Source: Bradyrhizobium sp. SSBR45G (GTDB lineage Bacteria > Pseudomonadota > Alphaproteobacteria > Rhizobiales > Xanthobacteraceae). From it: a stretch of 64,000 nt of DNA. The stretch spans positions 62,001 through 126,000 of the forward strand of contig NZ_BSCT01000014.1 of NCBI RefSeq assembly GCF_030159255.1, written 5' to 3'. The notes below the pieces were generated by a model. That model was not told the origin of the DNA and did no database searches. It saw only the letters and a program-made list of their open reading frames with translations. The position numbers were made by a program, and so were the translations under genes. This document shows positions 42,268 to 49,332 of the stretch, piece by piece (within the stretch, counting starts at the first letter, position 1; the number at the start of each line of letters is the position of its first letter).

Positions 42268-42283
42268 TGGCACGCGGCTTGCT
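42268..42283 (+). promoter_or_regulatory. Sigma-54 (-24/-12) promoter of the guanidine operon
   Basis: TGGCACG-CGGC-TTGCT is a full match to the sigma-54 consensus: GG at 42269-42270 and GC at 42281-42282, 10 bases apart. The transcript would start near 42294, about ten bases before the riboswitch aptamer, which is exactly where it should. Confidence 0.78.
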
Positions 42284-42302
42284 GATCTGAATGCTCAGAG
42301 TT

Positions 42303-42402
42303 GGCAGCTAGGGTTCCGGTTCTCGCCTGGAGAACGCTGGTCCGAGAGCAGCCGCCGGGGGAGAGCCCTGGTGCACGGCGGGATAAAAGCCCGGGAGACC
42401 TC
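42303..42402 (+). promoter_or_regulatory. Guanidine-I (ykkC) riboswitch aptamer
   Basis: All conserved blocks of the ykkC/guanidine-I aptamer appear in order: GCTAGGGTTCCGG (from 42305), CTGGTCCGAGAG (from 42337), and CACGGCGGG-ATAAAAGCCCGGGAGA (42374-42398). The variable hairpins between them are GTTCTCGCCTGGAGAAC and a GC-rich stem near 42350-42372. These RNAs bind free guanidinium and turn on expression of guanidine transport or degradation genes. The genes downstream (ABC importer, guanidine hydrolase) fit. Confidence 0.93.
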
Positions 42403-42437
42403 AGTGGCCGCGCTTGGCAGGCTCGAGGTTGTTCATG

Positions 42438-42471
42438 CCAGTCCGCGGTCAGAAAACCGATGAGGGACTGG
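42438..42471 (+). promoter_or_regulatory. Candidate riboswitch expression platform: ribosome-site hairpin
   Basis: CCAGTCC (42438-42444) is complementary to GGACTGG (42465-42471), with inner CGGT/ACCG pairing. The hairpin covers the GAGGGA ribosome site of the first gene (ATG 42474). This suggests control of translation start: the site is hidden without ligand and freed when the aptamer folds. There is no T-run typical of a terminator between aptamer and ATG. Confidence 0.5.
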
Positions 42472-42473
42472 AC

Positions 42474-43544
42474 ATGTTCAAAGCGCGAAATCTGTTTGTT
42501 GCACTGCTCGCTGCGTCGACACTGGCGACCGCATCGCTGTCGCCCGCGTCAGCTGAGAAGAAGAAAGAATTCAACATCGCCTGGACGATCTATGTCGGCT
42601 GGATGCCCTGGCCGTACGCCGCCGAGTCCGGGATCGTCAAGAAATGGGCCGACAAATACGGCATCTCGATCAAGGTCACCCAGATCAACGACTACGTGGA
42701 ATCGATCAACCAATACACGGCCGGCAAGTTCGACGGCGTCACCGTCACCAACATGGATGCGCTGACGATCCCCGCGGCGGGCGGCGTCGATACGTCGGCC
42801 ATCATCATGGGCGACTACTCCAACGGCAATGACGGCGTCGTGCTCAAGAAGGGCAAGACCATGGCCGACATCAAGGGCCAGAAGGTCAATCTCGTCGAGC
42901 TCTCGGTGTCGCACTATCTGCTGGCGCGCGGCCTCGAAACCGCCAAGCTCACCGAAAAGAACATCAAGACCGTCAACACCTCGGACGCCGACATCGTCGC
43001 CGCCGCCAAATCGCCGGATACGACCGCGGTCGTCACCTGGAATCCGCAGCTGCTGGAAGTGAAGGCCGAGCCCGGCGCGACGCTGGTGTTCGACTCCAGC
43101 AAGATCCCCGGCGAGATCGAGGATCTCCTGGTCGTCAACACCCAGACGCTGAAGGACAATCCGGAGCTCGGCAAGGCGCTGACCGGCATCTGGTACGAGA
43201 CCATCGCGCTGATGAAGGAGCAGAGCGAGAAGGGCAAGGCGGCGCGCGAGGCGATGGCCAAGCTGTCCGGCACCGATCTCGCCGGCTTCGACACCCAGCT
43301 CAAGACGACGTTCATGTACTACGAGCCGAAGGACGCTCTCACCTTCATGACCGGGCCGGAGCTGCCGAAGATCATGGATCACGTCCGCACCTTCTGCTTC
43401 GACCACAATCTGCTCGGCGAGAACGTGAAGTCGAAGGACGCGGTCGGCATCTCCACGCCGTCGAAGGCGCTGGGCTCGACGACCAACGTCAAGCTGCGCT
43501 TCGACCCGACCTACATGAAGATGGCGGCGGACGGGAAGCTCTGA
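42474..43544 (+). CDS. Guanidine ABC transporter binding protein (urea-carboxylase-associated family)
   Basis: 356 residues; ATG 42474 after GAGGG. Signal peptide (NLFVALLAASTLATASLSPASAEKK). The mature protein starts EFNIAWTIYVGWMPWPYAAESGIVKKWADKYGISIKVTQINDYVESINQYTAGKFDGVTVTNMDAL, the nitrate/taurine-like fold found in the transporter set long annotated as urea carboxylase-associated and now linked to guanidine through ykkC control. First gene after the riboswitch, so guanidinium is the expected ligand. Aromatic residues in the opening (WTIYVGWMPWPY) could form a cation-pi site; that is inference. Confidence 0.88.
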   Translation: MFKARNLFVALLAASTLATASLSPASAEKKKEFNIAWTIYVGWMPWPYAAESGIVKKWADKYGISIKVTQINDYVESINQYTAGKFDGVTVTNMDALTIPAAGGVDTSAIIMGDYSNGNDGVVLKKGKTMADIKGQKVNLVELSVSHYLLARGLETAKLTEKNIKTVNTSDADIVAAAKSPDTTAVVTWNPQLLEVKAEPGATLVFDSSKIPGEIEDLLVVNTQTLKDNPELGKALTGIWYETIALMKEQSEKGKAAREAMAKLSGTDLAGFDTQLKTTFMYYEPKDALTFMTGPELPKIMDHVRTFCFDHNLLGENVKSKDAVGISTPSKALGSTTNVKLRFDPTYMKMAADGKL

Positions 43545-43573
43545 TCATCTTCCGCCGCGCCACCAGCATCTCC

Positions 43574-43678
43574 CCTCACCCTGAGGAGCCCGCCTTAGGC
43601 GGGCGTCTCGAAGGGCGAGGCCTGTGCTGTGGCCTCATGGTTCGAGACGGCGCGACGCGCCTCCTCACCATGAGGAGG
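43574..43678. repeat. Dispersed palindromic repeat, family A (copy 2)
   Basis: CCTCACCCTGAGGAGCCCGCC-TTA-GGCGGGCGTCTCG… then CTCATGGTTCGAGACGG…CTCCTCACCATGAGG. Same unit as 1777-1890. It occupies the 204-base spacer between the binding-protein and permease genes and could reduce read-through or stabilise the upstream mRNA part. Confidence 0.85.
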
Positions 43679-43748
43679 TACAGCTGAGATCGGCGCTGCA
43701 CATTGACCTTGAGCAGCGTGCTCATGGGAGGATTGAGGGAGTCTCCTG

Positions 43749-44570
43749 ATGCCGCGTGCGATGAACGTCGTTCCGAACCGGGGCAGCCGGATGCTGCTGG
43801 CGTTGCTGCCGTTCCTGCTGATCGCGCTGATCTACGTGGTCGGCTCCGCGCAGCGGCGGGCCGACAATCCCGACGACAAGCTGCTGCCGCCGGTCTCGGA
43901 GATGGTCGCGACGTCGAAGCGGCTCGCGACCGAGCCCGATCGCCGCTCCGGCGACTACGTGCTGTGGTCAGATACGGCGGCGAGCCTGCAGCGGCTGGCG
44001 CTCGGGCTCGGCATCGCCGCCGTCATCGGTCTGGTGCTCGGCCTCGCGATCGGGCTGCTTCCGATCGCCGGCGCCGGCTTCGGCACATTGGTGGCGGTGC
44101 TCTCGATGATCCCGCCGATGGCGGTGCTGCCGGTGTTGTTCATCGTGTTCGGCCTCGGCGAATTGTCGAAGGTGGTTCTCATCATCATCGGCGTCACACC
44201 CACTCTGGTGCGAGACCTTTCGCTCGAGGTGCAGAACATGCCGCGCGAGCAATTGATCAAGGCGCAGACGTTGGGCGGCTCGACCTGGCAGGTCGCGATC
44301 CGCGTGGTGCTGCCGCAGATCATGCCGCGGCTGATCCAGGGCCTGCGGCTGATGATCGGGCCTGCGTTCTTGTTCCTGATCTCGGCGGAGGCGATTGCCT
44401 CCGACGTCGGGCTCGGCTACCGCATCTTCCTCGTCAGGCGCTATCTGTCGATGGACGTGATCCTGCCCTATGTCGTCTGGATCACCTTGCTCGCCTATGT
44501 GCTCGACTATGCTCTGGTCTGGTTCGGGCAGCGCGCCTTTCCCTGGGCCTATGCGCAGGGGGGCCGCTGA
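43749..44570 (+). CDS. Guanidine ABC transporter permease (SsuC/TauC type)
   Basis: 273 residues, about six helices: SRMLLALLPFLLIALIYVVG, then LWSDTAASLQRLALGLGIAAVIGLVLGLAIG and the contact loop LIKAQTLGGSTWQVAIRVVLPQIMPRLIQGLRLMIGPAFLFLISAE. Belongs to the nitrate/taurine/urea-carboxylase-associated permeases. ATG at 43749 after GAGGGAG. Its stop and the ATPase start overlap (TGATG). Confidence 0.9.
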   Translation: MPRAMNVVPNRGSRMLLALLPFLLIALIYVVGSAQRRADNPDDKLLPPVSEMVATSKRLATEPDRRSGDYVLWSDTAASLQRLALGLGIAAVIGLVLGLAIGLLPIAGAGFGTLVAVLSMIPPMAVLPVLFIVFGLGELSKVVLIIIGVTPTLVRDLSLEVQNMPREQLIKAQTLGGSTWQVAIRVVLPQIMPRLIQGLRLMIGPAFLFLISAEAIASDVGLGYRIFLVRRYLSMDVILPYVVWITLLAYVLDYALVWFGQRAFPWAYAQGGR

Positions 44571-45343
44571 TGAGCACGCTGTCGTTTCGCAACGTCTGGG
44601 TCGAGTACGGCAACCAGGTCGTGCTCGAGCGCATCAATCTCGAGATCACCTCCGGCACCTTCCTGTCGATCGTCGGTCCCTCAGGCGCGGGAAAAAGCAC
44701 GTTCCTGCGCCTGATCCTCGGCCAGGAGAAGCCAAGCCAAGGCGCGGTGCTGCTCGATGGCGAGCCGTTCCCCGCCGAGCCCGGCCCAGACCGGGGCATC
44801 GTGTTTCAGCGCTACTCGGTGTTCCCGCATCTCACCGTGCTCGGCAACGTGCTGCTCGGCTATGAGCTGGCCGCCAGCCCGTTCACGTCGCGGCTGTTCG
44901 GCACCGCGCGCAACGAGGCAGTTGAGAAGAGCCGCGCACTGATCGAGGCCGTCGGCCTCGGCCCTCACAGCGACAAATATCCAAGCGCGCTGTCCGGCGG
45001 CATGCAGCAGCGGCTCGCGATCGCGCAGGCACTGGCAAAGCAGCCGCGCGTGCTGCTGCTCGACGAGCCGTTCGGCGCGCTCGATCCCGGCACCCGCGCG
45101 CAGATGCACGCGCTGATCAAGCCGCTGTGGCGCGAGCACAAGATGACCATCGTGATGGTCACCCACGACATCAAGGAGGCGTTCGGCCTCGCCACGCGTT
45201 TGATCGCGCTCGACCGTCCGCGCAAGGATCCGCAGGCGCCGGAGCGCTTCGGCGCGCGCATCACCTACGATCTCGATCTCACGCGCGACAGCGCCGTGCC
45301 GGTGCTCGGATTCATCCGCGCCAGCGTGCAGGCCGCGCAATAG
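44570..45343 (+). CDS. Guanidine ABC transporter ATPase
   Basis: 257 residues. Walker A GPSGAGKSTFLR, signature ALSGGMQQRLAIAQAL, Walker B LLLDEPFGALDPG, switch His MVTHDIKEAFGLA. Start ATG overlaps the permease stop by one base. The C-terminal RKDPQAPERFGARITYDLDLTRD is typical of the urea-carboxylase-associated group. Supplies energy for uptake in the cytoplasm. Confidence 0.92.
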   Translation: MSTLSFRNVWVEYGNQVVLERINLEITSGTFLSIVGPSGAGKSTFLRLILGQEKPSQGAVLLDGEPFPAEPGPDRGIVFQRYSVFPHLTVLGNVLLGYELAASPFTSRLFGTARNEAVEKSRALIEAVGLGPHSDKYPSALSGGMQQRLAIAQALAKQPRVLLLDEPFGALDPGTRAQMHALIKPLWREHKMTIVMVTHDIKEAFGLATRLIALDRPRKDPQAPERFGARITYDLDLTRDSAVPVLGFIRASVQAAQ

Positions 45344-45384
45344 TCAACCTCAAGAAACGTCGAAAGAAACGAAGGAGAGTTTTC

Positions 45385-46590
45385 ATGTCGTTCCCGTCAA
45401 TGCGCCGCACGCGCCGCGCCGGATTGCAGCCGCAGCGCTGGAGCCTGCGCCGACACCATCCGGACTTCGACAAGATGTCGACGCAGGGCTGGCAGGCGCT
45501 GGAGGCCGAAGGCAAGCTGCCGACCAATGGCTGGCGCAAGGAGCGGCAATGGGCGCTCGACATGGGCCTGCCCGGCTCCGACAGCCTGACCGATCGCGAC
45601 ATCCCCACGTTTGCGCGTGGTGAGCTGCCGCATTTCGCCGGCATCAACACCTTCATGAAGGCGCCCTATGTCGAGAACGTCCGCGACGTCGCCAAATACG
45701 ACGCCGCGGTGATCGGCATTCCGTTCGATTCCGGCACCACCTATCGCCCGGGCACCCGCTTCGGGCCGCAGGGCATCCGCCGCATCTCCGCGCTCTACAC
45801 GCCCTACAATTACGAGCTCGGCGTCGACCTGCGCGAGCAGATGACCCTGTGCGACGCCGGCGACGTCTTCACCATCCCCGCCAATCTGGAAAAGAGCTTT
45901 GACCAGATCAGCCGCGGCGTGGCGCATGTGTTCTCGTCGGGCGCGCTGCCGATCATGCTCGGCGGCGACCACTCGATCGGCTTTCCTTGCGTGCGCGGCA
46001 TCGCGCAGTGCACCGACAAGAAGATCGGCATCATCCATTTCGACCGTCACATCGACATCCAGGAGAAGGATCTCGACGAGCGCATGCACACCACGCCCTG
46101 GTACTGGGCGACCAATCTGCCGAACGTCTCGCCGACCAATCTGGTGCAGCTCGGCATCGGCGGCTGGCAGGTGCCGCGCGAGGGCGTCGAGGTCGCGCGC
46201 AAGCGCAACACCAACGTGCTGACCATCGCCGACATCGAGAAGATCGGCCTGGAGAAGACCGCCGAGATCGCGCTGGAGCTGGCCTGGAAGGATGCCGACG
46301 CGGTCTACATCTCGTTCGACGTCGACTCCATCGATTGCGGCTTCGTGCCCGGCACCGGCTGGCCGGAGCCCGGCGGCTTCCTGCCGCGAGAGGCGCTCAA
46401 GCTGTTGGGTCTCGTTGCCGCCGAAGGCCTGTGCGGCCTCGAAGTCGTCGAGGTCTCGCCGCCCTACGACACCTCTGATATCACCGCGCTGATCGGCGTC
46501 CGCGTCGTCGTCGAGGCGCTGGGATCGATGGTCGCGCATGGCAAGCTCGGCAGCCACAAGCACATCATCAACAAGCCGGTCAGCTATTGA
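45385..46590 (+). CDS. gdmH: Guanidine hydrolase (guanidinase, arginase/ureohydrolase fold)
   Basis: 401 residues, longer than agmatinases (about 310) because of an N-terminal extension of roughly 90 residues. Metal ligands of the ureohydrolase fold are intact: GGDHS with His196, FDRHID with Asp220, His222 and Asp224, and SFDVDSID with Asp312 and Asp314. The usual DAHxD is DRHID, and the third motif continues into CGFVPGTGWPEPGG, features I associate with the Ni-dependent guanidine hydrolase GdmH of cyanobacteria. It would split guanidine into urea and ammonia. GGAG before ATG 45385. Automated pipelines often call this agmatinase; riboswitch, transporter and motif argue for guanidine. Confidence 0.88.
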   Translation: MSFPSMRRTRRAGLQPQRWSLRRHHPDFDKMSTQGWQALEAEGKLPTNGWRKERQWALDMGLPGSDSLTDRDIPTFARGELPHFAGINTFMKAPYVENVRDVAKYDAAVIGIPFDSGTTYRPGTRFGPQGIRRISALYTPYNYELGVDLREQMTLCDAGDVFTIPANLEKSFDQISRGVAHVFSSGALPIMLGGDHSIGFPCVRGIAQCTDKKIGIIHFDRHIDIQEKDLDERMHTTPWYWATNLPNVSPTNLVQLGIGGWQVPREGVEVARKRNTNVLTIADIEKIGLEKTAEIALELAWKDADAVYISFDVDSIDCGFVPGTGWPEPGGFLPREALKLLGLVAAEGLCGLEVVEVSPPYDTSDITALIGVRVVVEALGSMVAHGKLGSHKHIINKPVSY

Positions 46591-46598
46591 GGCCCGCG

Positions 46599-47105
46599 AT
46601 GCGACATCATCACCACCATCACGGCCATCCCCATGATCACCACCACGATCATGGCCATGACCATCAACACGACCACGATCATCCGCCGCACGGTCCCGGG
46701 CACAACCATGCGCACGGTCGCTCGCCGGTGCAGTGGCAGACGCCGCATCAGCCGGAGGGAGCCAAGCCCGCGCCGGTGCTCGAGCCCGATCTCGACAAGG
46801 TCGAAGCCGCCTTCGTCGACGGCTTCATCGCCGCACCCGACCCGACCAGCTTTCTCAGATTGGCGCGTGTCCCATTCGAGATCCTGCGCGATGGCGAAAG
46901 CCTCAAGCTGCTGCGCGTCGAGATCGACGCACTCACCGACGTCGGCAGCCTGACGCCGCATCTCGGCGGCAGCACCTTCCGCTACGATCCGCTGCCGTCG
47001 AACTTCATCTCGCGGCGCCGCCGCCTGCGCTTCATCTATTTCGAGGGTGCGGGCCTCACGCCGCTGACCTATGCGGAGCTGCGGGAGATGGAGACGAGGG
47101 GCTGA
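46599..47105 (+). CDS. Very His-rich small protein, candidate nickel chaperone for the guanidinase
   Basis: 168 residues, ATG 46599 eight bases after the guanidinase stop. Residues 3-39 hold 21 histidines (MRHHHHHHGHPHDHHHDHGH…), a natural multi-His metal-binding tail like that of HypB or UreE. The remaining 120 residues (LEPDLDKVEAAFVDGFIAAPDPTSFLRLARVPFEILRDGESLKLLRVEIDALTDVGSLTPHLGG…RRRRLRFIYFEGAGLTPLTYAELREME) form a domain I do not recognise; there is no P-loop and no HypA zinc motif. Position and composition suggest nickel storage or delivery to the guanidine hydrolase. Inference, not shown. Confidence 0.85.
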   Translation: MRHHHHHHGHPHDHHHDHGHDHQHDHDHPPHGPGHNHAHGRSPVQWQTPHQPEGAKPAPVLEPDLDKVEAAFVDGFIAAPDPTSFLRLARVPFEILRDGESLKLLRVEIDALTDVGSLTPHLGGSTFRYDPLPSNFISRRRRLRFIYFEGAGLTPLTYAELREMETRG

Positions 47106-47236
47106 TCCGATCCATGATCGGCTCATTCCGGCCTGTCCGCTTGCGCGAAGTCTGCTGTTGTCGTTAGACCATCTCTCAATCATGGCGTGTGTCGTCGGGG
47201 TCAACCGATCCCGGCGGCCGGTTGCGGGAGGGAACG

Positions 47237-47653
47237 ATGGCGGACGGGCAGAGCTGCGACACGGGGGCGGAGTTCGTCGCTCGGACATTGAGCGACGCGT
47301 TGCGATGGAGTCGCAATGGACAGAAGCTTTGGAGCTTCGCCAATCACGGCTCGACCGTCTGTGTCGTGGTGTTCAGTGCAACGGCCGCCGTGCTGTCGCA
47401 GACGAACGCGAGCATTCTCAACCAGGATCCGAAGACCCTGGCGACGGTGCTGTCGCTGTGCGTGACGATCCTCTCGACGGTGCAGTCCAAGCTCGGCTTC
47501 GAGCGCAAATGGGTCGCCAACCGGATGACGCACAGCGCGCTGAATCGGCTCCTGATCGATGAAAAGACCGGCGCCGACGTCCAGGACATCAAGGAAAAGC
47601 TGAAGACGATCCTGGACGCCCACGACAGGGCAGTCGCTGCGACCGGCGGCTGA
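47237..47653 (+). CDS. Two-helix membrane protein, SLATT/DUF4231-like
   Basis: 138 residues from the ATG at 47237 (GGGAGGGAACG before it). Two hydrophobic helices (STVCVVVFSATAAVLSQ and TLATVLSLCVTILSTVQSKLG) flanked by amphipathic helices (RTLSDALRWSRNGQKLWSFANHG; ERKWVANRMTHSALNRLLIDEKT). This layout resembles SLATT domains, two-TM modules found in nucleotide-dependent defence systems and as stand-alone proteins. No partner gene (SMODS, SLOG) is next to it. It is 131 bases after the His-rich gene and may or may not belong to the guanidine operon. Confidence 0.7.
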   Translation: MADGQSCDTGAEFVARTLSDALRWSRNGQKLWSFANHGSTVCVVVFSATAAVLSQTNASILNQDPKTLATVLSLCVTILSTVQSKLGFERKWVANRMTHSALNRLLIDEKTGADVQDIKEKLKTILDAHDRAVAATGG

Positions 47654-47689
47654 CGTCGCAGGCGTCGAGGGCGTCGTGCCGTTTACAGC

Positions 47690-48235
47690 TCACGCGCCGT
47701 CAGCACGTGGCGTAAGCCCGTAGTGTATGGCGAAGCGATCTGCGGCAGCTTCAGCCGTCAACTCGCTCGTATCGATTGTCAGGCAGTCCGAGCGGACCGG
47801 AGTGAACTGATAGATGCCAAGCTCGCGGCGCAGCGTATCCGGTGACGTCATCTTGCGGCGAGCGACTCGGTCGGCGTTGCCGACCCGCTGCAGCGCGTCG
47901 TCGATCGAGCAATGCAGGAAAACCGGCAGCAGCTCGCCGCCGCAGCGCTGCATGATCTGCTCGAATCCCTGATACTTCGGGCGGTCGTGAGGCTCGGCGT
48001 AGCAGCACGTCGTCACGACGAGCGGCACGCCATGGCGGGCGGCCGCCTCGAACGTGGCGCACCTGACGTCGTAAACGAGCTCCCAGAACCCCGGTGCGCC
48101 GAATTCGAAAACCGTGCGTGCAACGTCGATTGCCGCATGATTGTCATGTAGCCGGCCGTCGACGCGTTGTAGCAGCGCCTTCGCCGTCGTCAGCTTGCCG
48201 ACAGCGGGTGCTCCGTGAAGAAAAATCAGCTTCAT
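47690..48235 (-). CDS. P-loop kinase-like protein (AAA/shikimate-kinase-type)
   Basis: 181 residues. Walker A GAPAVGKLTTAKALL at residues 7-21, DNHAAIDVARTVFEFG, VFLHCSIDDALQRVGNADRVARRKMTSPDTLRR as lid-like Arg-rich segment, and ITIDTSE near the end. These are features of small nucleoside- or metabolite-kinase-like proteins with unassigned substrate. ATG at 48235; a longer frame to 48334 exists but loses the family start MKLIFLHGAPAVGK. It lies between the SLATT-like gene (convergent) and boxR (same strand, 64 bases upstream), so it may be cotranscribed with boxR. Confidence 0.75.
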   Translation of the reverse strand: MKLIFLHGAPAVGKLTTAKALLQRVDGRLHDNHAAIDVARTVFEFGAPGFWELVYDVRCATFEAAARHGVPLVVTTCCYAEPHDRPKYQGFEQIMQRCGGELLPVFLHCSIDDALQRVGNADRVARRKMTSPDTLRRELGIYQFTPVRSDCLTIDTSELTAEAAADRFAIHYGLTPRADGA

Positions 48236-48299
48236 CCGGGAAGCATATCGGCAGGTTGACGCAACTTCGAGACCAAAGCGGTCTGCGCCGGCTAGCTTT

Positions 48300-49223
48300 T
48301 CACCCCCGCGCGAACATCCGCGCTTCGTTGGCAATCACCGGCTTCACCGCCTCGCCCAGCCGCGCAGCGGCCGCATCGACCGTCAGGCCCGCGGTATCGA
48401 CCACCGCATTGGCGCGGGCATAGAGCGGCTCGCGGCTGGCCAGGATGTTGCGCAGCTCGGCCATCGCGGAGCGGTCGTCGGCCATCGGGCGCAGATCGCC
48501 TTGGCCGCGCACGCGCGCCATATGCTCCTCCGGCTCGGCCTTCAGCCAGATCGTGTAGAACGAGGTCAGGATCAGGTCGAAGGTGACCGGCTCGGAGACG
48601 ATGCCGCCGCCGGTCGCCAGCACCATCGGCTCCTTGCGCGCGAGCAACTGCACCAGCGCCGCCTGCTCCATGCGGCGAAAGCCTTCCTGGCCGTAGAGCG
48701 CGATGATCTCGGCAACTGAGAGCCCGTTCTGCCGCTCGATCTCCTTGTTCAGCTCGACGAAACTCCAGCCGATCCGCTCCGCGAGCATCCTGCCGAGCGT
48801 CGATTTGCCGGCGCCGCGCAGACCGATCAGCGCAATGCCCGAGAATGCGCGCCGCAGCGGCGCCGACGAGCCGCCAGCAAGCAGGTCCTTGACCTGCGCG
48901 ATCTGGCTCGGGCTCGCCTTCTTCAGGAGATCACGGATGACCGGCCAGTCGGGTGACGGCTCGCCGCCGGGAATGATGTCGTCGAGCGGCGCATTGATCG
49001 CATTGGCGATGCGGCGCAGCAGCACGATCGAGACGTTGCCTTTGCCGCTCTCGAGCTGGGCGATGTAACGTTCGGAAATGCCGGAAACCTCGGCCAGCAC
49101 CTTGCGCGACATGCCGGCGAGGCCGCGCATCCGCCGCACCCGCTGGCCCAGCTGATCGAGGAAGGCGGTCTCGGCCGCGGACTGGCCGTCGTCGTCCCGC
49201 TCGGCGTCGCTGTGTGGCGTCAT
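48300..49223 (-). CDS. boxR: BoxR: HTH regulator with shikimate-kinase-like benzoyl-CoA-sensing domain
   Basis: 307 residues. An XRE-type helix-turn-helix (about 24-86: LGQRVRRMRGLAGMSRKVLAEVSGISERYIAQLESGKGNVSIVLLRRIANAIN) is joined by a linker to a shikimate-kinase-like domain with Walker A GLRGAGKST (134-142) and ATGGGIVSE. This two-part plan is that of BoxR/BzdR repressors, which release DNA when benzoyl-CoA binds. It is divergent from benzoate-CoA ligase with 109 bases between, the normal arrangement for the box cluster. Confidence 0.95.
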   Translation of the reverse strand: MTPHSDAERDDDGQSAAETAFLDQLGQRVRRMRGLAGMSRKVLAEVSGISERYIAQLESGKGNVSIVLLRRIANAINAPLDDIIPGGEPSPDWPVIRDLLKKASPSQIAQVKDLLAGGSSAPLRRAFSGIALIGLRGAGKSTLGRMLAERIGWSFVELNKEIERQNGLSVAEIIALYGQEGFRRMEQAALVQLLARKEPMVLATGGGIVSEPVTFDLILTSFYTIWLKAEPEEHMARVRGQGDLRPMADDRSAMAELRNILASREPLYARANAVVDTAGLTVDAAAARLGEAVKPVIANEARMFARG

Positions 49224-49249
49224 GTCCCTGAAGCACTCTTTGGCTAGGA

Positions 49250-49278
49250 AACATAATGCCGGGGAGGATTGACAGCAA
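49250..49278 (-). promoter_or_regulatory. Candidate boxR promoter
   Basis: On the minus strand TTGCTG (49273-49278) and TATGTT (49250-49255) are separated by 17 bases, a fair sigma-70 promoter placed about 27 bases before the boxR ATG at 49223. Confidence 0.4.
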
Positions 49279-49297
49279 GCGCCGTTGGTGGCCTTCT

Positions 49298-49316
49298 ATG
49301 AATTATAATTCAAAAA
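49298..49316. promoter_or_regulatory. Candidate BoxR operator upstream of benzoate-CoA ligase
   Basis: Contains the perfect 12-base palindrome GAATTATAATTC (49300-49311), which also includes a TATAAT (49305-49310) usable as -10 of the rightward promoter. The sequence ATGAATTAT (49298-49306) recurs upstream of boxC at 53932-53940. Confidence 0.45.
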
Positions 49317-49332
49317 TCGGGGGAGGAACGCC

